Source: an uncultured Scytonema sp.
GTDB lineage: Bacteria > Cyanobacteriota > Cyanobacteriia > Cyanobacteriales > Nostocaceae
Direction: 5' to 3'
DNA: 40,821 nt
Assembly: GCA_937873135.1 (NCBI GenBank)
Contig: CALMVQ010000345.1
Span: forward strand, 15,005-55,825
Within the stretch, counting starts at the first letter, position 1. Every line of letters starts with the position of its first letter. Of this stretch, positions 1-9,181 are shown one piece after another. The notes under the pieces are model-generated. The model worked only from the letters and a program-made list of their open reading frames with translations, was not told where the DNA came from and ran no database searches. A program made the translations under genes and the position numbers.

Positions 1-215
1 ATTTTACCTGACAAAATTGCTCCCCAACCAGGAACACTGGACTGAGAAAGATACTTCAACTGAAGCCGTAGGAGTCACCCACTGAATTTTGTACCCAGAA
101 TCAGTGACGGCGATATTGCCAGATAAAGTCCGAACATTCCCCCGACTGATTATTAATATTGGCAATACTTAGAGCGGGGAATAGTTCGGATTTTCCTTAT
201 CTCCTACTTTTGCCT

Positions 216-914
216 TCATGAATGTAAATCATCCGATTTACAAAGGATAAATAAGCTTCCATCACCTCCGCGTCCAATTCTTAAAGTTTCATCCAAGTAA
301 GTAATGTCGAGGGTAGCAATTCTACCTGGAGGATTATTAGCACTTGATACCTTGAATGGGTTAAGTTGAGGAGTGACAAAGCCAGCAATTTTCTGAATCG
401 ACAAATAGCGTTTATCAAAATAGACGTTGAGACGTTTGTCTGGTAGAGAATCAGAATTTTCTTGATCTAGCTCAAAGGTAGCTGTTACCTTGACGTATCC
501 CGATAGTATTCCAAGAGGATGTGTAACACTAGCTAGATTAAAAAACGTATTGTCTGCGAGAGTTATCACTTGATAAACTTTACCTACCTTTAAACCCAAT
601 GGAAGTTTCTCTAAAGAACGGATTTCTCTAGCAGTAGAGTATAGGAGTTGCCAAGTCCCTTGAAGTAGAAAAGGGGCAGTTCTCAAAGGATTGAGATTAG
701 GATTGACACCTTCAAGTTCAACAGTCAGTTGCTCTATTTTTTGGGCTTGAGTTTTATCTAGCTTCAAATCAGTAACAGGAGAGCCATCACGCTCAGATTG
801 AATCGAATCAAGAAAAACTTGTAATTTTTCCTTAACTGCTAGTTGATTGTTCAAGGTTCTTTTTTGGGATGAGTCGGTCTTTACCTTGATTCTATAACAT
901 GTTCTATCTTGCAC
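216..914 (-). CDS. PAP/fibrillin family protein (plastoglobulin-like)
   Basis: A 232-residue protein with the pattern of the PAP/fibrillin (plastid lipid-associated) family. The block GTWQLLYSTAREI lies near residues 86-98. It is followed by beta-strand-rich sequence with NVYFDKRYLSI and, near the C-terminus, TLDITYLDETLRIGRGGDGS, which is the usual closing signature. Family members are lipocalin-like and associate with thylakoid membranes or lipid bodies; the exact role in cyanobacteria is unsettled. The frame opens with GTG and has no internal ATG near the front, so the first 20-25 residues (before LNNQLAVKEKLQ) may not be translated and a TTG near residue 21 is possible. It is convergent with nothing upstream in the window and lies on the same strand as the glutaminase gene. 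Family call is firm, start uncertain. Confidence 0.85.
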   Translation of the reverse strand: MQDRTCYRIKVKTDSSQKRTLNNQLAVKEKLQVFLDSIQSERDGSPVTDLKLDKTQAQKIEQLTVELEGVNPNLNPLRTAPFLLQGTWQLLYSTAREIRSLEKLPLGLKVGKVYQVITLADNTFFNLASVTHPLGILSGYVKVTATFELDQENSDSLPDKRLNVYFDKRYLSIQKIAGFVTPQLNPFKVSSANNPPGRIATLDITYLDETLRIGRGGDGSLFILCKSDDLHS

Positions 915-973
915 CTATTGAGCTAAACGCGTTTGAATCTCTGCTGGTTTTACTCTTTTAAAGCACGAAGAAG

Positions 974-1912
974 TCAATCAAAGATACTCAACTCCAAACC
1001 TTGAGATAAAGCTTCTACAAAGGCAAGTGCTTTGATCGGATTACCGACAGTATCTAAAACAGGGCTATAACAGGCGATCGCACCCTCACCTGGTATAATC
1101 GCAAGGAGTGTGCCACTAATGCCCGACTTCATCGGCAAACCAGTTCGGATAGCAAACTGAGAAGAAGCCTCATAAAGTCCGCAGCTGAGCATCAGCGCAT
1201 TAACACTACGACAGTTTTGCGGTGCAATTAATTTACTTTCATTAGTAAGAAGTTTTCCTAAAAGAGCTACATCTTTCACTGTCCCTGACAAACAGCATAT
1301 TTGCTCGTAAGTGTCAAGTGCTGTATCTAAATTCTTTAAATATCCACTCGTAGTTAGGTACTTAGCGATTTCTCGATTTGTAATTGAGTTCGCCAAGCGC
1401 ACGGAAGCCAGCATTATTTCGTCCAACTTAAAATCACAACCGGCTAATTGATTTAGCCATTGACACAGGCGACTTGTGCGATCGCGTGGATTGTCTCCTG
1501 GTAATTTATCAGCTAAAGTAATAGCCCCACTATTGATCATCGGATTGCGGGGTCGTCCGTTATCGGCAATAAGTTGATCGAGGGAATTGAAAGGAGCATC
1601 TGATGGTTCAACCCCAACCCACTGAAAAACTTTCTCTACTCCCAGATTTTCTAGTAAGTATAGTAGCGTAAAAGGCTTGATAACGCTCATCAGGGGAAAT
1701 ACACAAGCTGTCTCACCCTGGCTGAAATGCCCGGACTTACAGTCAATGTAAACTGCAAACCAACGAGAATCAGCCATAGCCAAAAGAGGAATGCGATCGG
1801 CAACTCGTCCTTGATATGATAAAGCTCTAGCTTGTTGTACCCAAGCTGATAACTTAGTAGTCGTTAATCTTTCCAGTCCGGTCATCATTAAATTTAAAAA
1901 ATAGTGTAACAA
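974..1912 (-). CDS. glsA: Glutaminase (glutaminase A family)
   Basis: A 312-residue serine-dependent glutaminase, a normal length for the family, which deamidates L-glutamine to glutamate and ammonia in the cytosol. The beta-lactamase-like fold is visible: the Ser-X-X-Lys motif in PLMSVIKPFTLLYLLE near residues 73-88, the conserved GRPRNPMINSGAI segment near residues 118-130, and the C-terminal block GLPMKSGISGTLLAIIPGEG carrying the conserved KSG and GxGAIACYSP. It is transcribed divergently from the thioredoxin/NHL gene across about 150 bp. No glutamine riboswitch or NtcA site was recognised by eye in that gap. The enzyme would link to nitrogen recycling; nothing else in the neighbourhood concerns glutamine. 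Confidence 0.93.
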   Translation of the reverse strand: MLHYFLNLMMTGLERLTTTKLSAWVQQARALSYQGRVADRIPLLAMADSRWFAVYIDCKSGHFSQGETACVFPLMSVIKPFTLLYLLENLGVEKVFQWVGVEPSDAPFNSLDQLIADNGRPRNPMINSGAITLADKLPGDNPRDRTSRLCQWLNQLAGCDFKLDEIMLASVRLANSITNREIAKYLTTSGYLKNLDTALDTYEQICCLSGTVKDVALLGKLLTNESKLIAPQNCRSVNALMLSCGLYEASSQFAIRTGLPMKSGISGTLLAIIPGEGAIACYSPVLDTVGNPIKALAFVEALSQGLELSIFD

Positions 1913-2068
1913 TTAAGGCGACGTAAGGACGACTCCTGTTTCAACTGAAAAATAATACATCGAGCGTGATGAATAATAGACAATAAAAAGTAAACAACAA
2001 TTACCAATTCCCACGTACCATTTTCTAAACCGTTAATTTACTAATAGGGTAATCAGGAATGACAAATT

Positions 2069-3580
2069 ATGTTAAATACCCGTGTTAGAGCGCCAGAACT
2101 CCCTCAAGATTTTCCTTGGCTTAACACAGACACACCCTTGTCTCTAAAGCAACTGAAAGGTAGAGTCATCATTTTAGACTTTTGGACATACTGCTGTATC
2201 AACTGTTTGCACATCCTACCAGACTTGAAATATCTAGAACAAAAGTATAGAGATAGCCTTACCATTATTGGTGTACATAGTGCTAAATTTGACAACGAAA
2301 AGGAAACTGAAAATATTCGTCAAGCTATTTTGCGCTACGATATCGAACATCCAATTTTAGTGGACAGAGGTTTCGAGGTTTGGCAACAATATGCTGTGCG
2401 TGCTTGGCCAACCTTAGTAGTGATCGATCCAAAAAGTTATGTAATAAGTTCTTTAGCTGGTGAGGGTCATTGTCATGTTTTAGATGAGTTGATTCAACAG
2501 TTAATACACCAACATCGACAACAAGGAACTATTAACTTTCAAGAACTGAACTATTCTTTGGAAAAACAGCGAGAACCATTAATTACACCACTGGCTTTTC
2601 CGAGTAAAGTCTTGGCGACAAAAGAAAGATTATTCATTGCCGATTCCGGACATCACCGCTTAATTATAAGTAATTTAGAAGGAGAAATCATACATTTAAT
2701 TGGTACAGGGAAATCAGGGTTAATAGATGGTAATTTTCAACAAGCTCAGTTTTTTACACCTCAAGGAATGGCATTTGATGAAGAAAATGAAATCTTATAC
2801 GTTGCTGATACAGATAATCATGTTTTGCGGCGAGTTGACTTGATGCGTCAAGTCGTGGAAACGATCGCCGGCACTGGCAAGCAAAGCCGCAATGTCCATC
2901 CTCATAGCGGTTGTGGACAACAAACAGCACTTTCATCTCCTTGGGATTTACAAAAGTTGGGAAATACCCTATTGATCGCAATGGCTGGTTCCCATCAAAT
3001 CTGGCAAATGGAATTGGAAACCAGTATCATCAGAACTTATGCTGGTATTGGTGCAGAAGCTTGTATTGATGGCGCACTCTCAGAATCTGCCTTTGCCCAA
3101 CCCAGCGGCATTACCACTGATGGCAAGGAATTATACATTGCTGACAGCGAAGTTAGCTCAATTCGTGGTGTGACATTGATTGAACCTCAGCAAGTCAGAA
3201 CTGTTTGTGGTAGTGGCGATTTATTTGGTTTTGACGATGTTGATGGACAAGGTTCCGATGTGCGCTTGCAGCACTGTTTGGGGGTAGAGTACGCTCAGAA
3301 TTATATTTGGGTAGCAGATACTTACAACCACAAAATTAAACGCGTCGATCCCCATACAGGCGATTGTCAAACAGTATTGGGAAGTTCAGCGGGATTGCAA
3401 GATGGTAAAGCTAAAAACAGCCGCTTCTGTGAACCTTCAGGATTAAGTATTATAAATTCTCATTTATATATTGCTGATACAAACAACCATGCCATCCGGC
3501 ACGTTAATTTAGATACACTGAGCGTCACAACTCTAAAATTTCCAGGTTTGTGTGCGCCAGATGTATGTATTCCTAATTAA
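2069..3580 (+). CDS. Thioredoxin-like domain plus NHL-repeat beta-propeller protein (NHLRC2-like)
   Basis: A 503-residue two-domain protein. Residues 1-150 are a thioredoxin/AhpC-TSA-like fold with the redox motif CCINCLH near residues 42-48, a WTYCCINC context typical of NHLRC2-type proteins, and a cis-Pro strand in AWPTLVVIDP. From about residue 180 come repeated NHL blades ending in IADSGHHRLIISN, VADTDNHVLRRVD, IADSEVSSIRGV, VADTYNHKIKRVD and IADTNNHAIRHVN, enough for one propeller. Bacterial members are full-length homologues of animal NHLRC2. No signal peptide is visible, so a cytoplasmic location is likely. A thiol oxidoreductase or chaperone-like redox role is inferred; the substrate is unknown. 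The gene is monocistronic as far as spacing shows. Confidence 0.88.
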   Translation: MLNTRVRAPELPQDFPWLNTDTPLSLKQLKGRVIILDFWTYCCINCLHILPDLKYLEQKYRDSLTIIGVHSAKFDNEKETENIRQAILRYDIEHPILVDRGFEVWQQYAVRAWPTLVVIDPKSYVISSLAGEGHCHVLDELIQQLIHQHRQQGTINFQELNYSLEKQREPLITPLAFPSKVLATKERLFIADSGHHRLIISNLEGEIIHLIGTGKSGLIDGNFQQAQFFTPQGMAFDEENEILYVADTDNHVLRRVDLMRQVVETIAGTGKQSRNVHPHSGCGQQTALSSPWDLQKLGNTLLIAMAGSHQIWQMELETSIIRTYAGIGAEACIDGALSESAFAQPSGITTDGKELYIADSEVSSIRGVTLIEPQQVRTVCGSGDLFGFDDVDGQGSDVRLQHCLGVEYAQNYIWVADTYNHKIKRVDPHTGDCQTVLGSSAGLQDGKAKNSRFCEPSGLSIINSHLYIADTNNHAIRHVNLDTLSVTTLKFPGLCAPDVCIPN

Positions 3581-3860
3581 AGAGTAAATCGCGATTTTAT
3601 AGCAGATTTCAACTGAGAGTAATGATTATTACAAAAACGCAATGTTAAAGCTCATTGCTTTTCAAAAATGGTGTGAGTTAAAACTTATACGGGGCGCTTG
3701 CTAAATTCTGATAAGCACGTTACAAATATAAACAATTACTAACTTTTCTTATCAAGATTTTAATTGATTTTATGCTAAGTAACTGGCAGAATATGCAGGA
3801 AAGTAAAGGCAAGTAGCTATTTGCCTTACCATTTTTTTTGTAACAAATATTGGTGTTGAT

Positions 3861-4274
3861 ATGAGTGAAAACTTTATACCTTTAGACTCTGATGATGTAG
3901 TACTTATAGGAAAATCTACGTTTAAAGTTAGTATATTACAAGAGTTACTTGATAAAGAAATCAGGAAGAAGTTACACCACAATATATATGAATCTAACAG
4001 CTTAGAACCAGGCGTTTCAATGCTGGAATTTTTAAGTCAAATATCTTTAGGGGAAAGAAAGATAAATTTAAAAGAAATAGGATATAATTATATCACTGAT
4101 TGTCAAGTCTTGAAAATTGGTGACAGTAGTTGGCAGAATGGAAAGCTAAAGATTCAGATATTTATATCAACTATGCATTACGATAAAACCCAAATCTGTT
4201 TGGAATTTGGTTGTGATAAATCTTTTGAGAATGATTTCCTTTTAGACGAAATTTCTAAAATCATTCAACCATAA
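3861..4274 (+). CDS. KGK-domain-like cyanobacterial protein
   Basis: A 137-residue acidic protein with no signal peptide or membrane segment. The N-terminal stretch DSDDVVLIGKSTFKVS and the C-terminal pattern SWQNGKLKIQIFIS followed by an acidic DEISKI end resemble the cyanobacterial KGK domain family, here with NGK in place of the name-giving KGK. No biochemical function is known for that family. The gene stands alone, about 280 bp after the thioredoxin/NHL gene and 600 bp before the peptide exporter. It is more AT-rich than its neighbours. Because KGK genes occur as small orphan genes near secretion loci, a link with the exporter is possible but not shown. Family assignment is moderate, from pattern recall only. 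Confidence 0.55.
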   Translation: MSENFIPLDSDDVVLIGKSTFKVSILQELLDKEIRKKLHHNIYESNSLEPGVSMLEFLSQISLGERKINLKEIGYNYITDCQVLKIGDSSWQNGKLKIQIFISTMHYDKTQICLEFGCDKSFENDFLLDEISKIIQP

Positions 4275-4880
4275 AAATGATTTTTAAAGATTTTAAAGGT
4301 AAGTCCTTAGCTATTTGGTAAGAAAATAGACCATCAACTTCTTCCAGAAGTCGGGCGTCTTGACACTCTGCGGGCGCTCAGCCACGGAGAGTGTTAAGAC
4401 ATTAACTGTCTTACTCTCGAACCGCTAGAAGAATATCGCTCCCTCGCTGTGGACGCAGAGAAAGAAGGTAAAAAAGAAAAAGATAGGTAATCTTACACGA
4501 GCGCTGCAAGGAGTAATATCCCTATTCCTAGGGTTGAAGCGGGTACTCACGTTTGCCGTACTAGGCGTAGTGATATTTTAATGGCGATTACTTTAGCCGT
4601 GACTTTCTTTCTATCCAGAACTAGGTTTTAATGTAAACTCTGCCGGAGGAAGTTTTCCCCGGCGAGCTTTACGTTTTTTCTGGCATTGTTATTATACAAC
4701 AAATTACATTATTCTCGTTAGTAGCCTTTTACAGTTCTTCTAAATTTTACTTAGGCGTTTACGCCTTAAACCGTTTTTATCCCTGTCCTAAAGAACAGGG
4801 TTTTCAGCGGGTATTCTTATAACAGAAATATCAATAAGGCATGTATCTCAATGCCCTATCAAGAGTATAGAACCTGACAT
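4275..4880. other. 606-bp non-coding stretch with three hairpins
   Basis: No convincing gene. Three structures are seen. (1) 13-nt arms at 4357-4369 and 4388-4400 pair with one G-T mismatch. (2) AGGCGTTTACGCCT at 4753-4766 is a tight stem-loop. (3) CCCTGT (4781-4786) pairs with ACAGGG (4795-4800) and is followed by a T-rich run. Hairpins 2 and 3 together look like the subterminal structures of IS200/IS605-type elements, so this may be the scar of a lost tnpB element. The stretch around 4429-4520 resembles 12544-12735: both have CTAGAAGAATA, CTCGCTGTG and AGATAGGTAATCTTA in the same order, so a repeat family is shared between the two exporter-flanking gaps. Confidence 0.5.
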
Positions 4881-6515
4881 TTGCTTGACATAAATCCGAT
4901 AGATAAGATGCAGAATAAAGAAACTAAACTTTTCCGTACTGAAGCGCTAGAGCGCCTGTCCTCACCCGAACAACTAGATCAGCTGATCCAGGTCGTTAGG
5001 CCCCAAGCCTGGATGCCCTTAGTTTCTATGGGCTTTTTGGTACTTGTGGCTGGCACTTGGAGTGTCGTCGGGCGTATTCCACTCACTGTAACGGGTTCTG
5101 GCGTGTTGTCTCGACCTCGTAATGTAGTGCAATTTCAAGCACTAGGTGGTGGTCAATTGTTAACCTTGAACATCAAGCCAGGAGATGTTGTTAAGCAGGG
5201 TCAAGTACTCGCGACAATCGACCAATCTAATATCAAGCAACAACTGCAACAAGAGAGAGCAAAGTATATCCAATTGCAAGAGCAAAACCAAGACACTGAG
5301 AAGCTTCAAAAGCAGCAAATAGTGTTGTCACAAAAAACCCTTGAACAACAGCAAAAAGACTACGAAGAAAGCCTCCGTCGAGAGTCAGTATCACCAACGC
5401 TGCACTCGGAAACGATCAGAGCATTAGAGCAAAAACGACAAAGCTTGGAACACAGCTTGTCCAGAGAAAAAGTAGAGCCAGTGCTGTACAAAAAAAATCT
5501 GGCAGCGCTTGCAGAAAAACGTAAAAGTCTCTTAGAGCGTTCATCACAACTGAGTTCATTGTTGCGAACCTTAGAAGAACGAGTTTCAACTCGTCGTAGT
5601 CTCTTTGAGCAAAAGGTTATTAGTCAAGATACTCTGCTGCAATCTCAGCAGGACTTGTTGAACCAAAAGGCGCAAGTGTCAGATATTCAAACGCAACTGA
5701 AAGACCTTGAAGTTCAAAAAACTAATGCGGAGCGAGATTACCTGCAAAATCTGAATAAATTTGATGATATAAACAATAATATTCAAGAAATTAAAGTTCA
5801 AAAAACTAATGCGGATCGAGATTATCTGCAAAATTTAAATAAACTGGACGAGATTAAAACCAAACTTAAGGATATAGAGGTCCAAAAAACCAAACTGGTT
5901 CAACAAGATTTAGAAAAGTCTATCAACAAAATAAATCAAATTCAGGAAGTGAGACGCAAGATTGCTTCTTTAAAGCTGCAATTAGAGCAAAATAGCCAAA
6001 TCATTAGTAAATATAATGGTCGCGTCTTAGAAGTGAGTGGACTCTCCGGTCAAGTTATTAGTCCTGGCAGCCGTATTGGATTGATTGAAGCTGAAGATCC
6101 ATTAGCTCAATTAGAAAGTCTTGTTTACTTTGCTGATAAGGATGGCAAGCTTCTAAAACCTGGTATGACTGTACAGGTCACACCTAGCGTTGTCAAGCGC
6201 GATCGCTACGGTGGAATTATTGGAGTAGTCACGAAAGTTTCTCCCTTTCCTGTAACAATTCAAGATATCACAGCACAAGTCGGCAATGAAGACCTGGCAA
6301 AGAGCTTTGCTAGTAGTAATGCCGCTCGCGTGCAAGTCTTCATTCAACTACAAAAAGATCCAACCACTGTCACCGGATACAAGTGGTCTTCCTCTAAGGG
6401 TCCAGCTCTCACCCTCTCATCAGGTACAACTACGCAAGTCCGAGTTAAAGTTGGAGAAGTCGCACCTATATCTTACATCATTCCGATTTTTCGCTCTTTG
6501 ACTGGGATTTATTAA
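4881..6515 (+). CDS. HlyD-family membrane fusion protein of NHLP/NHLM peptide export system
   Basis: A 544-residue periplasmic adaptor. A single membrane segment lies at about residues 45-63 (PLVSMGFLVLVAGTWSVVG), followed by a biotinyl-lipoyl-like half (GGQLLTLNIKPGDVVKQGQVLATIDQ region), a very long coiled coil at about 110-370, and the second lipoyl half with the beta-barrel (YNGRVLEVSGLSGQVISPGS onward). This matches the adaptor subunit found with NHLP-leader bacteriocin exporters. It is over 100 residues longer than I would expect for that family, because the coiled coil contains duplicated blocks. The listed start is TTG; an ATG at 4908 (residue 10) is an equally good start. It precedes the C39-peptidase ABC gene by 243 bp. 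Expected partners are the two ABC proteins at 6759 and 13243. Confidence 0.82.
   Translation: MLDINPIDKMQNKETKLFRTEALERLSSPEQLDQLIQVVRPQAWMPLVSMGFLVLVAGTWSVVGRIPLTVTGSGVLSRPRNVVQFQALGGGQLLTLNIKPGDVVKQGQVLATIDQSNIKQQLQQERAKYIQLQEQNQDTEKLQKQQIVLSQKTLEQQQKDYEESLRRESVSPTLHSETIRALEQKRQSLEHSLSREKVEPVLYKKNLAALAEKRKSLLERSSQLSSLLRTLEERVSTRRSLFEQKVISQDTLLQSQQDLLNQKAQVSDIQTQLKDLEVQKTNAERDYLQNLNKFDDINNNIQEIKVQKTNADRDYLQNLNKLDEIKTKLKDIEVQKTKLVQQDLEKSINKINQIQEVRRKIASLKLQLEQNSQIISKYNGRVLEVSGLSGQVISPGSRIGLIEAEDPLAQLESLVYFADKDGKLLKPGMTVQVTPSVVKRDRYGGIIGVVTKVSPFPVTIQDITAQVGNEDLAKSFASSNAARVQVFIQLQKDPTTVTGYKWSSSKGPALTLSSGTTTQVRVKVGEVAPISYIIPIFRSLTGIY
5712..5879 (+). repeat. Two 84-bp in-frame tandem repeats inside the HlyD-like gene
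   Basis: Two adjacent 84-bp units, offset exactly 84 bp, encode 28-residue blocks beginning VQKTNAERDYLQNLNK and VQKTNADRDYLQNLNK. A third partial unit begins VQKTKL. The first 45 nt of the two full units are nearly identical, which points to recent duplication. Each block keeps the heptad register, so the unit lengthens the coiled-coil hairpin without breaking it. Confidence 0.85.
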
Positions 6516-6758
6516 GTTGACAACGCAGGTTCTTTCTTCTTCTAATTTCTAGCTCCTAAAAAGAGAGGATACGAAGGGGGTAATCCGTTTGGTGTTAAGT
6601 GGGGAACCATGTAAATAATGGTGCTTTCATCAGAAGACGCCTGATCCCGCAGTGCTGTACTTGCAGCCTTTTTCATTAATAAAAAGGCGTGTAAGCACCC
6701 GATTCCTCCTTAAAGACTCCCACCTACTACCTACCTCTCGGTCAACATCAACTAAACT

Positions 6759-8993
6759 ATGCCTTTTGCTTTTATTAATCGAATTTTACAGCGATCGCAA
6801 ACAAGTCGCGTTCGTACCCCCACATTACTGCAAATCGAAGCAACTGAATGCGGCGCGGCTGCTTTGGGAATTATTTTAGGTTACTATGATCGCATTGTCC
6901 CTTTGACAGAACTACGGCGTGAGTGTGGCATCTCGCGAGATGGTAGCAATGCCATGAATATCGTCAAAGCTGCCCGAAACTATGGACTAAACGCTAAAGG
7001 TTTTAAAAAAGTATTATCCAGTCTCAAAACCCTTCCCCCCCCTTACATTGTCTTTTGGAATTTCAACCATTTTCTCGTGGTGGAGGGTTTTGGAAAAAAC
7101 TGCGTCTACCTTAACGATCCTGCTACGGGACGGAGGACAGTTTCATTAGAAGAGTTGGATCGTGCTTACACTGGAGTCGTTCTGGTAATGGAACCAGGAG
7201 CAGATTTTCAGAAGGGAGGTAAAAAAAATGACATAATATCAGCTTTATGCGAGCGCTTAAACAACTCACGCGGCAGTATTCTGTTCTGCTTTTTAGCAGG
7301 GTTGTTACTGACAGTTCCTCGGTTAGCTGTGCCCGGTTTTACTCAGGTGTTTGTTGATGAAATTTTGATCTCAGACCGACAAGACTGGATACGACCGTTA
7401 GTGTTAGGAATGGTTCTCACTGCTATACTAAGGGCACTGCTGGCAAGGTTACGGCTTACTTACCTGCGCAAGCTCATGCTGAAGTTGTCAGTCACAATGT
7501 CAGGGCAGTTTCTCTGGCATATTCTACGCTTGCCAGTTGGGTTTTATGCTCAACGCTTCGCAGGTGAAATTAGCTCTCGTGTGTCACTTAACGACAAAAT
7601 TGCGGATATACTCTCAGGTCGCCTTGCTACCACAGTGATCGACTCCGTGATGATGGTCTTTTACTTTCTGATTATGCTTCAGTATGACTGGGTACTAAGT
7701 ATGATCGCGGTTGGTTTTGCCGCTCTTAACTTTTTTGCCCTACAATATCTATCGCGGACTCGTGTTGATGCCAATATGAAGCTAGCAGCTGAATACGGTA
7801 AAGTCAATGGGGTGGCGATCGCACTGATCCAAAATATAGAAACCGTGAAAGCGAACGGGCTTGAGTCCGATTCATTTGCTAAATTCGCTGGGTACTATGC
7901 CAAAGCACTCAACGCCCAGCAAGAATTGGCTTTACAAACTCAAATTCTGACAATATTACCCACCGTTTTAACAGCACTAACCACCGCTTCTATCTTAGTT
8001 GTCGGTGGCTTTAGGGTAATGAATGGCAGCCTTAGTATTGGGATGCTCGTGGCCTACCAAAGTTTAACAGCCAGTTTCCTAGATCCTGTCAACAGTCTCG
8101 TCAATTTCGGTAGTCTATTACAAGACTTAGAAGCGGACTTAAACCGCCTTGATGACGTACTACAAAATTCTGTTGATGCAGAGGTAGAGAGGACTTGCAT
8201 AGGGGGACTGAAGACGGGGAAACTTGGGGACAACCTCCTTTTATCTCGCACGGACACAGTCCCCTTCCGTCTCCACGGAGGTATTGAGTTGCAAAATATC
8301 ACCTTTGGTTACAGCCGCTTGGACAATGCTTTGATAGAAAACTTTAGCCTAACTTTGAAGCCGGGGCAACGAGTGGCAATAGTCGGGGGTAGTGGTTCTG
8401 GCAAGTCTACAATTGCCAAGTTAATTTGTGGTCTTTATGAACCTTGGTTGGGAGAAATTTACTTTGATGGTGTACCCAGAACCCAGATTAAGAGATCCGT
8501 TTTGGCAAACTCTTTGGCAATGGTGGAACAAGATATCTTTCTTTTCGCTGGGACAATTCGCGAGAATCTTACCCTATGGGATTCGACAGTGCCACAAGCC
8601 GACTTAGTTCAAGCTTGCCGCGATGCCGCTATTCATGATTTGATTGTCTCTCTGCCTGGCGGATATGATGCTGTGCTGATTGAAGGGGGCATGAACATGA
8701 GTGGTGGACAGCGCCAACGCCTAGAAATTGCTCGTGCGTTAGTGAGGAATCCGTCGGTTTTGGTAATGGATGAGGCAACAAGTGCGTTGGATGCTCAAAC
8801 AGAACTCATAATTGATCAGAACTTACGGCAGCGCGGTTGCTCTTGCATTGTCGTCGCACACCGATTGAGTACGATTCGAGATTGCGATGAAATTATTGTG
8901 CTAGAGCAAGGGAAAGTCGTGCAACGGGGTACTCATGAGGAGTTATGGGAGTCAGGAGGTAAGTATGCTAACTTGCTCCGTACTGAAGGATAA
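6759..8993 (+). CDS. NHLP/NHLM-type peptide export ABC transporter with N-terminal C39 peptidase
   Basis: A 744-residue ATP-binding cassette exporter that cleaves the leader of a substrate peptide and moves it across the inner membrane. Residues 1-150 are a C39 papain-like peptidase: oxyanion Gln25, catalytic Cys31 in QIEATECGAA, His104 in NFNHFLVV and Asp120 in NDPATG are all present. Several membrane helices follow from about 175 to 440 (for example ILFCFLAGLLLTVPRLAV). The nucleotide-binding domain has Walker A GGSGSGKST, signature NMSGGQRQRLEIARAL, Walker B VLVMDEATSALD and the H-loop VVAHRLST. All catalytic residues are intact, so the gene looks functional. The family normally acts with an HlyD-like adaptor (here 4881) and a second ABC protein (here 13243). 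No substrate peptide gene was identified in the window. Confidence 0.9.
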   Translation: MPFAFINRILQRSQTSRVRTPTLLQIEATECGAAALGIILGYYDRIVPLTELRRECGISRDGSNAMNIVKAARNYGLNAKGFKKVLSSLKTLPPPYIVFWNFNHFLVVEGFGKNCVYLNDPATGRRTVSLEELDRAYTGVVLVMEPGADFQKGGKKNDIISALCERLNNSRGSILFCFLAGLLLTVPRLAVPGFTQVFVDEILISDRQDWIRPLVLGMVLTAILRALLARLRLTYLRKLMLKLSVTMSGQFLWHILRLPVGFYAQRFAGEISSRVSLNDKIADILSGRLATTVIDSVMMVFYFLIMLQYDWVLSMIAVGFAALNFFALQYLSRTRVDANMKLAAEYGKVNGVAIALIQNIETVKANGLESDSFAKFAGYYAKALNAQQELALQTQILTILPTVLTALTTASILVVGGFRVMNGSLSIGMLVAYQSLTASFLDPVNSLVNFGSLLQDLEADLNRLDDVLQNSVDAEVERTCIGGLKTGKLGDNLLLSRTDTVPFRLHGGIELQNITFGYSRLDNALIENFSLTLKPGQRVAIVGGSGSGKSTIAKLICGLYEPWLGEIYFDGVPRTQIKRSVLANSLAMVEQDIFLFAGTIRENLTLWDSTVPQADLVQACRDAAIHDLIVSLPGGYDAVLIEGGMNMSGGQRQRLEIARALVRNPSVLVMDEATSALDAQTELIIDQNLRQRGCSCIVVAHRLSTIRDCDEIIVLEQGKVVQRGTHEELWESGGKYANLLRTEG

Positions 8994-9150
8994 TATGCCA
9001 TAATATCCGCTGAATCGAGGCTGACTCAAACAACTCAGGATTGTATGAGCAGCTTACTCTTAAATTCTCCTCTTCTTCAGCAGCCAAAACAACAAGCTCA
9101 TACCCAGCAATGTGTTCTTCAACTAAATTCGGCAGGAGTCCCCCGCTGAA
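8971..9150 (-). pseudogene. Relic resembling the C-terminal part of an NRPS condensation domain
   Basis: On the minus strand the open frame reads LLPNLVEEHIAGYELVVLAA, then EEENLRVSCSYNPELFESAS and IQRILWHII. The pattern Y-N-x-E-L-F-x-x-x-S-I-x-R, preceded by a hydrophobic strand and acidic linker, is characteristic of the C-terminal part of condensation domains of non-ribosomal peptide synthetases. Only about 55 residues remain. The frame runs into the 3' end of the C39 ABC gene on one side and into IS-like hairpins on the other. No other NRPS sequence is present, so this is at most a recombination scar. The similarity is by eye and short. Confidence 0.4.
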
Positions 9151-9180
9151 ATGTACCCATTCAGCGGCGGGAGGAATGCC
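9131..9180. repeat. Stem-loop (CCGCTGAA / TTCAGCGG)
   Basis: Arms CCGCTGAA at 9143-9150 and TTCAGCGG at 9160-9167 pair perfectly around a 9-nt loop, with GGCA/TGCC outer pairs at 9131-9134 and 9177-9180. Hairpins of this kind are typical of the ends of IS200/IS605 elements and of the 3' end of TnpB-type guide RNAs. The position, 3' of isrB, fits an element end, but an overlap with the NRPS-like relic makes the origin uncertain. Confidence 0.5.
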
Positions 9181-9181
9181 G

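Noticed and set aside
3-170. Minus-strand frame reading GNVRTLSGNIAVTDSGYKIQ at the window edge
   Set aside because: Only about 50 codons, weak start, no recognised family; too short to call.
4275-4880. Precursor peptide gene for the exporter
   Set aside because: No small frame with a leader and double-glycine motif was found here or in the other exporter gaps.
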